From assembly GCA_019745365.1 (NCBI GenBank), contig JAIETI010000132.1, positions 1 through 53,531 of the forward strand: a DNA stretch of 53,531 nt, read 5' to 3'. Source of the DNA: Gemmatimonadaceae bacterium. Its GTDB lineage: Bacteria > Gemmatimonadota > Gemmatimonadetes > Gemmatimonadales > Gemmatimonadaceae. Position numbers and translations under genes: made by a program. Of the stretch, positions 1 to 11,185 are shown piece after piece. Within the stretch, counting starts at the first letter, position 1; each line of letters opens with the position of its first letter. The notes beneath the pieces were generated by a model. The model ran no database searches. It was not told the DNA's origin and saw nothing but the letters and a program-made list of their open reading frames with translations.

Positions 1-297
1 TTCCAGCCGCCGCCGGCGGGAAAGACCCCGTACAGCGTCGCCACGGGTGACGATGGGCTGCGCTCACTCCGCGATCGATTCTTCTCACGCCATGCGGCGG
101 ATGAGCGCGCGATCCTCCAGTACACTCGCGTGACCGTCCTCGCGCAGTGGCTGGACTACGGTGTGGTCACGATCGACCGTCCGATGGAACGCCAAGGGGC
201 GATGCAGCTCCGCGAAGGGCAGGGCGGAGCGACCTATCTGTTCCATCGCGTGCAGGGCGAATGGCGGCTGCTGGCCATCGTTCGGACCTGGAGCTGA
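1..297 (+). CDS. 3' end of an unrecognised protein (5' cut by window)
   Basis: The reading frame is open from base 1 and ends at TGA 295-297, giving the last 98 residues of a protein that starts outside the window. The visible part has alternating short beta-like stretches (for example LAQWLDYGVVTIDRP and YLFHRVQGEWRLLAIVRTWS at the end), a pattern seen in small SnoaL/DUF4440-like or lipoprotein domains, but I do not recognise the family. No membrane segment is visible in this part. It is followed by the 160-base gyrA promoter region in the same orientation. Confidence 0.6.
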   Translation, partial: FQPPPAGKTPYSVATGDDGLRSLRDRFFSRHAADERAILQYTRVTVLAQWLDYGVVTIDRPMERQGAMQLREGQGGATYLFHRVQGEWRLLAIVRTWS

Positions 298-381
298 GGC
301 GCGAAACTGCGTCGGAAACACGAGGCGATTTTAGCGCTTGTAAGTTGTTGCTGGACAATGGGTTAGCCGCTGAATCTTTCA

Positions 382-410
382 TTGCATTGCGACGGTCCGT
401 GTTGTAACTT
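382..410 (+). promoter_or_regulatory. Probable gyrA promoter
   Basis: TTGCAT at 382-387 and TAACTT at 405-410 are separated by 17 bases. The TAACTT hexamer matches the TANCTT -10-like element seen before many other genes in this window. The start site would be near 417, giving a 5' UTR of about 40 bases. The surrounding stretch 298-456 is clearly less G+C-rich than the genes. Confidence 0.5.
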
Positions 411-456
411 TCGGGAGCTGTGCGGCCGCTTCGGCTGACCCTCTCTCCCGACCGCA

Positions 457-2978
<2,522 letters not shown>

Positions 2979-2982
<4 letters not shown>

Positions 2983-3800
2983 GGCAAGGGCGCCGCGCGG
3001 AGGGCAGCGATCTCCGCGCGGAGTCCTCGGATGCTCGCTTCAACCACTCGCCGCCCTTTCTCTCGGGTGGCGAGTGTCGCGTTGCCGAAGATCCCGGTCC
3101 GACTCCAGGTCTTTCCCTCGCGCACCGCGCGCGCGGAATCGACGGTGAGGCCGCCGGTGCCGGGGTGATAGTCGTCGGCCGCGAGGCGCATGTTCACGGT
3201 CTCAGGGAACATGTAGAGCATCATCGACGTCTCGATCTCGTCCGCGTGCGTGCCGCCAGCCTGTTGCCGAATCGAGTCCTCGGTCGCGCGACCGAGCTTC
3301 CCCACATCCGAGAAGCGCATCACGATCCCGCGCGCGGCGAGCGAGTCGCGGGCGGGGGTGAGCGCACGGACCGTCGAGACGCCCGTGTTGAGGATGTAGC
3401 ACCGGCGGACGCCGAAGCGGGCGAACGAGCTGCAGATGTCGATAATCATGTCGCGCGCCGTCTCCAACCGGAGCGACGTTGAGCCCGCGTACTCCACGAA
3501 CGCGGGGTAGAACGAGTAGTTGACCGTCGGCGCCAGGACGATCCGCTCCGTGGCGATCAGGCGCCGCGCGTAGTACTCCGCAAGGAGCCAGTCGTTCTTG
3601 AGCTTCAGGTGCGGGCCGTGCTCCTTGGCCTCCGCCCCGAGCGGCACGACGACCACGGTGTTGCTGTCGAGGATCTTCGCGGCTTCCAGCCAGGTGAGGT
3701 CGGCGAGCCTGATGCCAGCGGGGCGCGGGGCGGCGGAGCGGGATTGGGCGCCGAGCGTGCCGACGAGGCACGCGAGGAGAAGAACGAGTGGGCGGCGCAT
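2979..3800 (-). CDS. Secreted creatininase-family protein
   Basis: The 273-residue protein begins with a signal peptide ([19 protein letters not shown]) and then a creatininase/mycofactocin-MftE-like amidohydrolase fold. Visible family signatures are [13 protein letters not shown] (53-65), Asp70 in KNDW and HADEIETS (185-192), which carry the expected metal ligands. The third signature, normally an NGHGGN-type loop after the (Y/F)I.N strand, is replaced here by LNTGVST (137-143). Family members hydrolyse cyclic or linear amides using Zn or Mn; the substrate here is unknown and export to the periplasm is inferred from the signal. The gene is convergent to gyrA and shares its TTAA stop. The altered loop could mean changed chemistry. 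Confidence 0.85.
2993..3021. terminator. Hairpin after gyrA, inside the convergent gene
   Basis: A perfect 10-bp stem (2993-3002 with 3012-3021) with a 9-base loop lies 11 bases after the gyrA stop and within the last codons of the opposing creatininase gene. No T-tract follows on either strand. It is a candidate bidirectional, U-poor terminator. Confidence 0.45.
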
Positions 3801-3955
3801 CGGCTCTCAGGGGGTGGGGAGGGGGCCAACTTCTCGCGATTCTCGGGGCCCGTCAAGTTGCGGAACGCGTTGCGGCCCCGCAGATTAGTCGCGTCTGTGC
3901 CTCGGTCCATCGACGCCGCGACACCCCTCCCTCCACGACCTTCGGACCTCCGTTT

Positions 3956-5290
3956 ATGGCGCTCGCTTTCACCCGGTCTGCTTTCATTAGAGCCGCGGCG
4001 CTGCTCGTTCTCGCTTCGGCCGGTGCCGCAGCGCAGGCGAGTGAGCGGGATCGCACGGCTGAGGCGGTCAAGGCCGACCTGACGAAGTTGGCAGAGTTGG
4101 AGCGCGGCTGGTTCGAGAAGAATCGCAGCTTCTCGGCAGATCTGAAGGCATTGGGATTCAGCGCCGCGAGTGGCGCGAGCGTGTCGATGGCCTACGCGAG
4201 CGCCCGTTCGTGGGCGGCGAACGCATCGCATCCGTCGATGGCCCCACTCACCTGTTTCATCGTCGTCTCGGCCCCTGCTGCGGGTGGATCGGGCGACAAG
4301 CCGTTCTGCTCGGAGAACCGTCGCGCGACCGCCGATACGAAGGTCGCCGCGGTGCCGCCGCAACGCGCGCCGAGCGAGACGGCGCGCACCGCACCGGCAC
4401 CGCAGAAGGCGGCGCCGGTTGCTGCACCGCCGAAGGCACCGGCCACGAGCCCATCGACCGCTCCCGCAACGACACCGGCGCGCACGGAGCCCGCGCGCCA
4501 AGTCGTGCAGGCCCCGGTGACGCGCGCACCCGCGCCCGCGCCTTCCACCCAGCGTCGTGTCACGGCGCCGCCGCGCAGGCGCGCGGTGGTGGAACCGGCA
4601 CCGATGCCGACGAGTGTTGCGACGGCCACGCCACCCCAGGGTGACGCGTCTGCGGCCGCGCGTGCGGCCACCCGTGCCGCCACGCCGAGCGGCGACACCG
4701 GGCCGGCGGAGACGTTGACGGTGGCGCAGTTCCAGGAGCGCCTCGCGCAGGCCGCCAACGGATTGAACGAAGTGTTGAGCGCCCGTCCGCCGGAAATCAC
4801 GCGCGATCCGTACGAGAGCACGGCGGAGTACGAGGCGCGTCGCGCGCAGGCGATGGCGACGTTCAACCGTCGTGAGGCCGACTACTACGGGAAGATCTCG
4901 AAGACCTATCTCGTCGAGCTCCCGGTGAAGGTCGTGCGCTATGATCCGGACCGCGAAGTCGCGGAGCTCACGGTCGAGCCGGTCGCACTTCCCACCGCGC
5001 GCGTCCTTGGCGCGACGAGCGGTGGCGTGCAGCTCTCGGTGACCTGCTACACGCGTCCGGTCTTCTGGTGCTCGCCCGATGGCGGGATGAGCTACGAGCC
5101 GGGCGACCTCTGGCGCGTGCCGCGCGCGAAGGCGCGCGAGGCCGATGTGCTTCGCTCGCCCGTCTCCGTCCTGGCGCGCTTCACGCTTGGTCATCGCGAT
5201 GATGCGCGCTCGCCCACGGTCTCGCTCGTCGCGATGGACCTCGTCGCCAAGGGGAACGCGATCGCGAAGTGGGACGGGACGGTGCGCTGA
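3956..5290 (+). CDS. Secreted protein: pilin-like head, Pro/Ala linker, unknown C-terminal domain
   Basis: From the ATG at 3956 the protein has 444 residues and a signal peptide ending near AGAAAQA. An upstream in-frame start at 3788 would lack a signal, so 3956 is preferred. Residues about 30-120 (ADLTKLAELERGWFEKNRSF, then SADLKALGF, then ARSWAANASHPS and a Cys) resemble the globular part of type IV pilin-like proteins, but the prepilin N-terminal helix and cleavage site are absent. Residues about 120-250 are a low-complexity Pro/Ala/Thr linker. The last 190 residues form a separate domain with two Cys (CYTRPVFWCSP) that I do not recognise. A hairpin follows at 5312. Function unknown; surface or periplasmic location is inferred. 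Confidence 0.75.
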   Translation: MALAFTRSAFIRAAALLVLASAGAAAQASERDRTAEAVKADLTKLAELERGWFEKNRSFSADLKALGFSAASGASVSMAYASARSWAANASHPSMAPLTCFIVVSAPAAGGSGDKPFCSENRRATADTKVAAVPPQRAPSETARTAPAPQKAAPVAAPPKAPATSPSTAPATTPARTEPARQVVQAPVTRAPAPAPSTQRRVTAPPRRRAVVEPAPMPTSVATATPPQGDASAAARAATRAATPSGDTGPAETLTVAQFQERLAQAANGLNEVLSARPPEITRDPYESTAEYEARRAQAMATFNRREADYYGKISKTYLVELPVKVVRYDPDREVAELTVEPVALPTARVLGATSGGVQLSVTCYTRPVFWCSPDGGMSYEPGDLWRVPRAKAREADVLRSPVSVLARFTLGHRDDARSPTVSLVAMDLVAKGNAIAKWDGTVR

Positions 5291-5311
5291 GCGCGCTCCC
5301 GCCTCCATTCT

Positions 5312-5337
5312 CGAGGGGACGCTCCGGCGTCCCCTCG
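5312..5337 (+). terminator. Hairpin terminator candidate
   Basis: An 11-bp perfect stem with a TCCG loop sits 22 bases after the stop at 5290. No T-tract follows, so efficiency as an intrinsic terminator is uncertain. Confidence 0.5.
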
Positions 5338-5472
5338 TCCGTTCGCGGGTGGGGCCGTGCTATCCGCGGGTGCGCATGCGGCGTACCTTCTGGTGACCTT
5401 CGTACCCCCCACCGAAGCTGATGTCGCGATCCGTGCGTTCCTCCCTCCTCCCGTGCGAGCCGGTGGCGACCG

Positions 5473-6945
5473 ATGCCTAGTGCGCGCATCGTCGTCGCCG
5501 ATGGCGACGCAGTCGGCCGGGATGCGCTCGTGACCGCGCTCGCGGATCAGGGCTATGATGTGCGCGGGGCGGCGTCGTCCGCCGACGTGTACGAGGCGCT
5601 GCGTAGCGCGCGCCCCGATCTGCTCCTGCTCGATACCGTGGTCCACGAGGGCGACGGGCTCGCGTTGCTGCAAGAGCTGAAGGCGAGCGATACCTGGCGC
5701 GACATCCCGGTGGTGGTGGTGTCGGCGCGCGCGCCGGAGGATGTGACGGAGAAGACCTTCGGGCTTGGCGCCGCGGACTTCGTGCGCAAGCCCTGCCGCC
5801 CGCGCGAACTCGTGGCCCGCGTGCGCGCCCAGCTCCGGATGCATGGGCTCCTCTCGCACGCGACGCGATCGCTGCGGCACGCGGAACAAGAATTGGCGCG
5901 GGCGCGCGATGAGGTTGAGAACCGCCGCAAGCTCGTGGATATCCTCCACGAGGTCACCGGCGACCTCTCGTCGGACGAGATCTACCACATCCTCGCTCGA
6001 CGCGTCGCCCGTGCGCTCAATCTCTCGCGCTGCTCGGTGATCCTCGCCAAGCCCGGCGACCGCGTCGGGATCGTCGCGACCGCGTTCGACAATCCGGCGC
6101 TGCGCGATTTCGAGATCCACCTCGATCGCTATCCGGAGTTGCGGGTGGCGTTGGAGAGCGGGGAGCCGGTGCTGATCGAGGACCTGCAGACCTCGTCGAT
6201 GCACGCGGACATGCGGCGCGAGTGGGACGTGCGTGGGACGCAGGTGCCGATCCGATCGGTGATCGTCCTGCCGTTCTCGCTGGGCAAGGTCCAGGCCGGC
6301 GTCTTCTTCCTCCGGCGGATGGCCGACGAGCCGAAGCTCACGCGCGAGGACGTGGAGTTCGCCGACGCGGTGGTGAAGGCCGCGGTGGCGGCGATCCACC
6401 GCGCGCAGGTGATCGAGACCGCACGGGCGGACAACGCGCGCCTCGAGGTGCTCGCGCACACCGATCCGCTGACGCAGGTGTTGAATCGCCGCGCGCTCAC
6501 GGTGCGGCTCGCGAGCGAACTGGAACGGGCGCGACGCTACGACGCGGCGCTCTCGTTGTTGATGGTCGATCTCGATCATTTCAAGAACGTCAACGACGAG
6601 CATGGCCACCTCGTCGGGGACGACGTGCTCCGTGAGTTCGCGGGCGTCCTGCAGCACGCGATCCGGAGCGTGGACGTCGTCGCGCGCTACGGGGGCGAGG
6701 AGTTCGTCGTCGGGCTCCCCGAAACCGCGCTCGCGGGCGCGGTGGTGTTCGCGGAACGTCTCCGGGAGCGCATCGCGGAGACGCCCTTCGCCCTCACCCA
6801 CGGGAACCCGCTGGCGCTCACGGCGAGCATCGGTGTGGCGTTCTTCCCCTCGGCGGAGGTGAACACGGTGGAGGATCTCTTTGCGCGGGCCGACGAGGCG
6901 CTCTATCGCGCCAAGGCGGACGGGCGGAATCGGGTGAGCACATGA
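5473..6945 (+). CDS. REC-GAF-GGDEF diguanylate cyclase
   Basis: The 490-residue cytoplasmic protein has a receiver domain (about 4-125) with Asp10/Asp12, phosphoacceptor Asp54, Ser84 and Lys106 in place. A coiled linker is followed by a GAF domain (about 160-315) and a GGDEF domain (about 325-490). The active-site loop is GGEEF at 407-411, a functional variant, and the product-inhibition I-site RSVD (398-401) precedes it by the usual five residues. It should make cyclic di-GMP from GTP, gated by phosphorylation of the receiver and a GAF ligand. No cognate histidine kinase is adjacent. Its stop overlaps the start of a Ser/Thr kinase gene (ATGA), so the two are probably translationally coupled. 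Confidence 0.93.
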   Translation: MPSARIVVADGDAVGRDALVTALADQGYDVRGAASSADVYEALRSARPDLLLLDTVVHEGDGLALLQELKASDTWRDIPVVVVSARAPEDVTEKTFGLGAADFVRKPCRPRELVARVRAQLRMHGLLSHATRSLRHAEQELARARDEVENRRKLVDILHEVTGDLSSDEIYHILARRVARALNLSRCSVILAKPGDRVGIVATAFDNPALRDFEIHLDRYPELRVALESGEPVLIEDLQTSSMHADMRREWDVRGTQVPIRSVIVLPFSLGKVQAGVFFLRRMADEPKLTREDVEFADAVVKAAVAAIHRAQVIETARADNARLEVLAHTDPLTQVLNRRALTVRLASELERARRYDAALSLLMVDLDHFKNVNDEHGHLVGDDVLREFAGVLQHAIRSVDVVARYGGEEFVVGLPETALAGAVVFAERLRERIAETPFALTHGNPLALTASIGVAFFPSAEVNTVEDLFARADEALYRAKADGRNRVST

Positions 6946-8054
6946 GCATGCGCTGTCCCGCGTGCGGGTCCATCTACGGCGACGAGGCGAAGTTCTGCAC
7001 GCGCGACGGCACGCGCCTGCAAGCCTCGGAGCGGGCACCGACCGCCACTGCGCCGGCGGGGACGCCGGGGGCGCCGCCGCCGCGCGCCACCGCGCAGCGA
7101 CTCAACACGCCGCTGGCAGGATCGCGCCCGGTGCTGAACCACGCGAACATGGCGGGGCAGCTCCTCGACGGGCGCTACCAGATCGCGAAGAAGATCGGTG
7201 AAGGCGGGATGTCGTACGTGTATCTCGCGCAAGACATCTCGACCAACGAGCGCTACGCGATCAAGATCCTCTCGCCCGCGCTGTCGAAGGACGACAATGC
7301 GATGGCGCGACTACGGCGCGAAGCGGCGCTCGGCATCCGCCTCGCCCACCCCAACGTCTGTCACATCGTCCGCCTCGGCGAGACCGAGGACGGGCTCGTG
7401 TACGTGGTGATGCCGTTCGTCGAAGGGGAGATCCTCAGCGACAAGACGCATCGCCAGGGCGTCCTTCCCCTTGCGACCGTCGCACGGTTCGTGCACGAGA
7501 TCGCGGGCGGGCTGCACGTCGCGCACGAGCTGAAGATCGTGCACCGCGATCTGAAGCCCGAGAACATCATGATCTGTACGCGGGCCGATGGCACCGAGTA
7601 CGCCGTCGTGATGGACTTCGGACTGGCGAAGGAACGGAAGGCGGGCGGCGAACTCGAGAAGCTCACCGCGACCGGGATCATCCTTGGGACGCCCGAGTTC
7701 ATGAGCCCCGAGCAACTCCGCGGCAAGCCGCTCGATGCGCGCACCGACGTGTATTCGCTCGCGCTGATGACCTACGAGATGCTCACCGCGAAGCTCCCCT
7801 TCGACGGCCGCAGTCAGCAGGAGATGATGATCGCGCGGCTGCGCAACGATCCCATCCCGCTCAACAAGCGCCGCCCAGAGCTCCAGTTCCCCGACGCGGT
7901 CGAACGCGTGCTCCTCAAGGGAATGGCCCGCAACGCGGATGAGCGCTACGCCAGCGCGCCCGAGTTCGCCGCCGATCTGGTCGCGGCCGCCGGCGCGCCG
8001 CCCGCGCCGCCGTCGTCGGGCGGGCTGATGGGGAAACTCTTCGGCGGCGGATGA
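6942..8054 (+). CDS. Soluble PknB-type Ser/Thr protein kinase with N-terminal zinc ribbon
   Basis: The 370-residue protein starts with a zinc-ribbon-like motif CPACG...FCTRDGT (Cys5, Cys8, Cys19; the usual fourth Cys is Asp22), then a Pro/Ala-rich linker and a complete eukaryotic-type kinase domain. Visible kinase elements are the glycine loop GEGGMSYVY, the VAIK-type Lys in AIKIL, HRDLKPEN, DFG and the SPEQ substrate/activation segment. There is no transmembrane helix or extracellular sensor, so it is probably cytoplasmic; the tail is only a short Gly/Pro-rich stretch. The start overlaps the cyclase stop and its own stop overlaps the next start (ATGA), making a three-gene coupled unit. Phosphorylation of its neighbours is only an inference. 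Confidence 0.93.
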   Translation: MSMRCPACGSIYGDEAKFCTRDGTRLQASERAPTATAPAGTPGAPPPRATAQRLNTPLAGSRPVLNHANMAGQLLDGRYQIAKKIGEGGMSYVYLAQDISTNERYAIKILSPALSKDDNAMARLRREAALGIRLAHPNVCHIVRLGETEDGLVYVVMPFVEGEILSDKTHRQGVLPLATVARFVHEIAGGLHVAHELKIVHRDLKPENIMICTRADGTEYAVVMDFGLAKERKAGGELEKLTATGIILGTPEFMSPEQLRGKPLDARTDVYSLALMTYEMLTAKLPFDGRSQQEMMIARLRNDPIPLNKRRPELQFPDAVERVLLKGMARNADERYASAPEFAADLVAAAGAPPAPPSSGGLMGKLFGGG

Positions 8055-9001
8055 GCGCTCGTCAGGCGTGGGCGCGCGTCGCCTGCGTCGCCGTCCTCTC
8101 GATCGCGGTCGCGCCCGTCCTTCACGCGCAGGTCGCCGACTCGGCCCTCGCCGAGCGCTACCTCGCCCGCGGGTGGACCACCGAAGCCGAGGATGAACTC
8201 TACGCGCAGGTGCGGCGTGCCCCGGAGGACCCGGCCGCGCGCGGGGCGTTGGGTGCCTACCTCGCCTCACGAGGGCGGTTGCGCGTGGGTGCGACCTTGC
8301 TCGAGGAGGCCCGGCGCTTCGGCGGAGACTCGAGTGCGATCGCGCGTCGTCTCGCGCCGGTCTATCACTGGCTTCGCGATTGGGACGCACTCGCGGCACT
8401 CCCGGCCTCGCCCCTCAGCGCCGCCGAACGCGCCCGGGTGCAGGCACTCCTGCGACGCCCGTTCATGCTCGATACGAGTCGTGCGCGAGTCGCGCTCGCC
8501 CGGCCGAGTGGCGCGCACGTCTGGCCGACGATCGAGGTCGAGATCGGGGGTCGCCGGCAGTGGGCGGAAGTCGACGCGCGCATCGTGGGGCTCGAGGTCG
8601 AGGCGGCGCCGCGTGCCCAGCGCTTTGGCTGGAGTGCGATGGGGGAGGTCGCGCTCGTCGACTCCGTCGTGATCGGGGGGGCGGTGCTGACCAACGTCCC
8701 GGCCACCCTCGTGCGGCGGCGGGGCGCGCGCATCGGTCTCGATCTCTTCGCGCTCCTCCGTCCGGAGATGGGCGCGTCGGGTGACTCGGTGTGGGTCGGC
8801 CGCGCACCGCCACTGCGCGGCGCCGTGCGCGCCGACACGGCCGTCGTGGCGCTCGGCTTCCCTGGGGCGAGCTTCACCCTGCATGGCGCGCCCTCGCGCG
8901 TCGGCGGTGAGGACGCGGCGCTGCGGCGTTGGATCACGGGCCACCGCTGGTGGTTCGACGCATCGCGCGGCATCGCCGTCCGCCTGTCGGGGATGCCCTG
9001 A
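8051..9001 (+). CDS. Secreted TPR protein with degenerate aspartyl-protease-like domain
   Basis: The 316-residue protein has a signal peptide ending at LHAQ. Residues about 28-135 look like TPR-type helical repeats (ERYLARGWTTEAEDELYAQV and following). Residues about 150-310 have the layout of the retropepsin-like domain common in secreted bacterial proteins: an ..EVEIGGRRQWAEV strand, then DSVVIGGAVLTNVPATLV, then ARIGLDLFALLRP. The catalytic Asp-Thr/Ser-Gly triad is missing: the sequence at that point is VDARIVG (Asp175-Ala-Arg). It is therefore probably a non-catalytic binding domain. The start overlaps the kinase stop. Role unknown; periplasmic location inferred. Confidence 0.75.
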   Translation: MSARQAWARVACVAVLSIAVAPVLHAQVADSALAERYLARGWTTEAEDELYAQVRRAPEDPAARGALGAYLASRGRLRVGATLLEEARRFGGDSSAIARRLAPVYHWLRDWDALAALPASPLSAAERARVQALLRRPFMLDTSRARVALARPSGAHVWPTIEVEIGGRRQWAEVDARIVGLEVEAAPRAQRFGWSAMGEVALVDSVVIGGAVLTNVPATLVRRRGARIGLDLFALLRPEMGASGDSVWVGRAPPLRGAVRADTAVVALGFPGASFTLHGAPSRVGGEDAALRRWITGHRWWFDASRGIAVRLSGMP

Positions 9002-9090
9002 AGCCCCCCAGCCCCAATCCCCGATAGCGAGCGGCCCTCCGGATGCCCACCGTGGGAGCGGTACTCACGCCCACGCTCAGGAGGCGATCG

Positions 9091-10347
9091 ATGTTCGCCA
9101 CAGCTTCGATGATCGATGCGACGCAGTTCGCGGCGTTGCGCGACGGTAAGGAAGAGGCGCTGCACACGCTGGTCACCCAACACTACACGGCATGGCTGGA
9201 CGAAGTGCAGCGGACCCTCGGCACGAGTGCGGCCGCGCCGCGCGCGGTCGAGCATGCCGTGGTCGCCTTCTGGCGCGACCGCGAGAGCTACACCTCCGCC
9301 GAGGATGCGACCACCCAGCTCTGGGCGCTGGTGCGTGAGGCGGCCGCGCGCGAGCACGGGCGCTTGGCGATGTTGCATCGGTTCGAGTCGCACGAAGGCG
9401 ACGGGACCCACCGCACCGCGGTCGGACACGACCTCGTCACCGCCGCGCAGCTGTGGGAGCGCGTGCAGACGGCGATCCGTCCGCGGGTGGCGGATGCGGC
9501 GGCGATCGCTGCGGAGCATGCGCGGCAGCGCCACGACGCCGCCGAACATCTGAAGGCGCTCGGCACGCGCCGCAATCCGGTGTGGGTAATCGCGGGACTC
9601 GCCGTCGTGGCGGCCGCGGCTGCGCTGGTGATGCGATGGGACGCGAAGGCGAGCGCTCGCGCGAAGGCCGCGCGGGCACTGGCGTCGCCGGAGGCGCAAC
9701 AACTCGCCTCCGGGGCCGGCCAACGTGGTTCGCTCCGGCTCGCGGACGGATCGACCGTCATGCTCGGCTCCGGGGTGAAACTCACGGTCGCGCCGCAGTT
9801 CGCGAAGAGCTGGCGCGCGGTCCGTATCGACGGGGCGGCGCAGTTCTCGGTCGCGCACGACTCACCGCTTCCCTTCGACGTGTGGGCGGGGCCGGCGATC
9901 ATCCGGGCCACGGGCACGGCGTTCGAGGTGAGCGCGTATCCCGATGAGGCGCTCACGATGATCCGCGTGACCAACGGGTCGGTGCTCGTCACGGTCGGGG
10001 AGGCGAAGTACCCGCTCCAGACGCGCGAGGCGCTCGCGGTCGACGCGAAAGGTGAGGTGCGCGTCCCCACGTCGGCGATGCTCGATGAGGCGTTCGGCTG
10101 GGCGGAAGGGTGGTTCGTGGTGAACGATCGACCGTTGCGGGAGGTGCTCCCGGTCGTGCAGCGCTGGTACGGCCTCGAACTCCACGGCAAGGACGACGTG
10201 GTCCTCGCGCGCCGTCTGAGTGCGCGTGCACCGCTCGGCGCGACGCGCGAGGTGATCAGCGCGCTCGAGCGTGCCGGGAGCCTGCGCTTCGGCTACATCG
10301 GCCCGAATATGGTCCTCTCCGACGCCCCGACGCCGCGTACGCGCTGA
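9091..10347 (+). CDS. FecR-like protein with N-terminal sigma-region-2-like domain
   Basis: The ATG at 9091 is chosen because AGGAGG (9079-9084) lies six bases upstream; a start at 9043 has no such site. The 418-residue protein begins with about 95 residues that look like ECF sigma factor region 2 (FAALRDGKEEALHTLVTQHY..., an acidic middle, FWRDRESY..., LWALVREAA). There is no recognisable region 4. A single membrane helix lies at about 170-185 (WVIAGLAVVAAAAALVM), then a FecR domain (LADGSTVMLGSG onward) and a C-terminal STN-like segment (PLREVLPVVQRWYGLEL). FecR proteins transmit a signal from the periplasm to a separate sigma factor; here a decayed sigma-like domain sits on the same chain. 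No TonB receptor is next to it. Confidence 0.8.
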   Translation: MFATASMIDATQFAALRDGKEEALHTLVTQHYTAWLDEVQRTLGTSAAAPRAVEHAVVAFWRDRESYTSAEDATTQLWALVREAAAREHGRLAMLHRFESHEGDGTHRTAVGHDLVTAAQLWERVQTAIRPRVADAAAIAAEHARQRHDAAEHLKALGTRRNPVWVIAGLAVVAAAAALVMRWDAKASARAKAARALASPEAQQLASGAGQRGSLRLADGSTVMLGSGVKLTVAPQFAKSWRAVRIDGAAQFSVAHDSPLPFDVWAGPAIIRATGTAFEVSAYPDEALTMIRVTNGSVLVTVGEAKYPLQTREALAVDAKGEVRVPTSAMLDEAFGWAEGWFVVNDRPLREVLPVVQRWYGLELHGKDDVVLARRLSARAPLGATREVISALERAGSLRFGYIGPNMVLSDAPTPRTR

Positions 10348-10366
10348 CGTTGCGGGTCACGCGGCG
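10331..10366. terminator. Hairpin spanning two convergent stop codons
   Basis: CGCCGCGT (10331-10338) pairs perfectly with 10359-10366. The 20-base loop carries the FecR-like stop (10345-10347) and begins the phhA stop (10357-10359). No T-tract. Confidence 0.35.
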
Positions 10367-11133
10367 CGCTGCGGTCGCTCTAGGCCGTAGCGCGCCGCGA
10401 GCGTTCGCACCGCGTCGAAGAGCTGGCCGAAGTCCTCGAGCATGAAGAGGATCGGTTGGACGTGGTCGATCTCGAACGGCTGAGCGATCACGTCGTCGAG
10501 TGCGAACGGTCGACGATCGCAGGACGCGCTGAGCGCGTGCGCGGCATCCGCGTGCGAACTGATCAATCCACTCCCGTAGATCCGCGGCGTGCCCCGCTCG
10601 CGCACGAGACCGAATTCCACCGTGAACCAGAAGAGACGGGGGAGGGCGGTGACGGCCTCGGGGTCGCGCGCCCGCAGCGCCAGCGCGCCGAACTGTTCGA
10701 GGAACGCGGCGAAGGTCGGGTCCGCGTGGAGCGGTACATGCCCGAACACGTCGTGGAAGATGTCCGGCTCGGGGAGGTAATCGAGCTGCGCGCGTGGGCG
10801 TACGCTGAGGGTGGTGGGGAAGAGACGATGCGAAAGGCAGCGGAAGAAGTGTGGGGCGGGGATGAACCCAGTCACGCCGATCGCCGCCCACCCCGTGAGA
10901 CGCGCGAGGCGTGCGTTGATGTCGGCGAGCTCCGGCACGCGTTCGGTCGAGAGCCCGATGCGATCGGCGCCGCGGAGATACACCTCGCTCGCCGTGGAGG
11001 CGAGCGCGGCAATGCGACGCGCGGTGAGGATCGACCACACGGCGTGCGCCTCCGCGTCGTAGCCGTCGTACGCTTGGGCGACGAAGGTCGGGAACGACTG
11101 CTCGGCGAGTGCGGGAGGCGTGACGGTCAGCAT
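10357..11133 (-). CDS. phhA: Phenylalanine 4-hydroxylase
   Basis: The 258-residue protein is a monomeric-type bacterial aromatic amino acid hydroxylase that converts phenylalanine to tyrosine using O2, non-haem iron and a tetrahydropterin. The iron ligands are visible as His127 and His132 in PDIFHDVFGHVPL and Glu173 in FWFTVEFGL. Length fits the bacterial family; there is no regulatory ACT domain. No pterin recycling gene is adjacent. Upstream, on the same strand, are a promoter, a 27-codon Tyr-containing ORF and a U6 terminator (11156-11333), so expression is probably controlled by transcription attenuation. No convincing Shine-Dalgarno precedes the ATG at 11133. Confidence 0.96.
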   Translation of the reverse strand: MLTVTPPALAEQSFPTFVAQAYDGYDAEAHAVWSILTARRIAALASTASEVYLRGADRIGLSTERVPELADINARLARLTGWAAIGVTGFIPAPHFFRCLSHRLFPTTLSVRPRAQLDYLPEPDIFHDVFGHVPLHADPTFAAFLEQFGALALRARDPEAVTALPRLFWFTVEFGLVRERGTPRIYGSGLISSHADAAHALSASCDRRPFALDDVIAQPFEIDHVQPILFMLEDFGQLFDAVRTLAARYGLERPQRAA

Positions 11134-11155
11134 GGCTCAGTGAGTGAGGGACAAG

Positions 11156-11185
11156 AAAAAACGGCCCGTGGATATCCACGGGCCG
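11156..11185 (-). terminator. Intrinsic terminator in the phhA leader
   Basis: Positions 11162-11185 are a perfect 24-base palindrome, folding as a 10-bp stem with an ATAT loop. On the minus strand it is followed at once by six T (11161-11156). It lies 23 bases before the phhA start, so unconditional use would switch phhA off. It is the only hairpin I found in the window with a clean U-tract. Confidence 0.85.
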
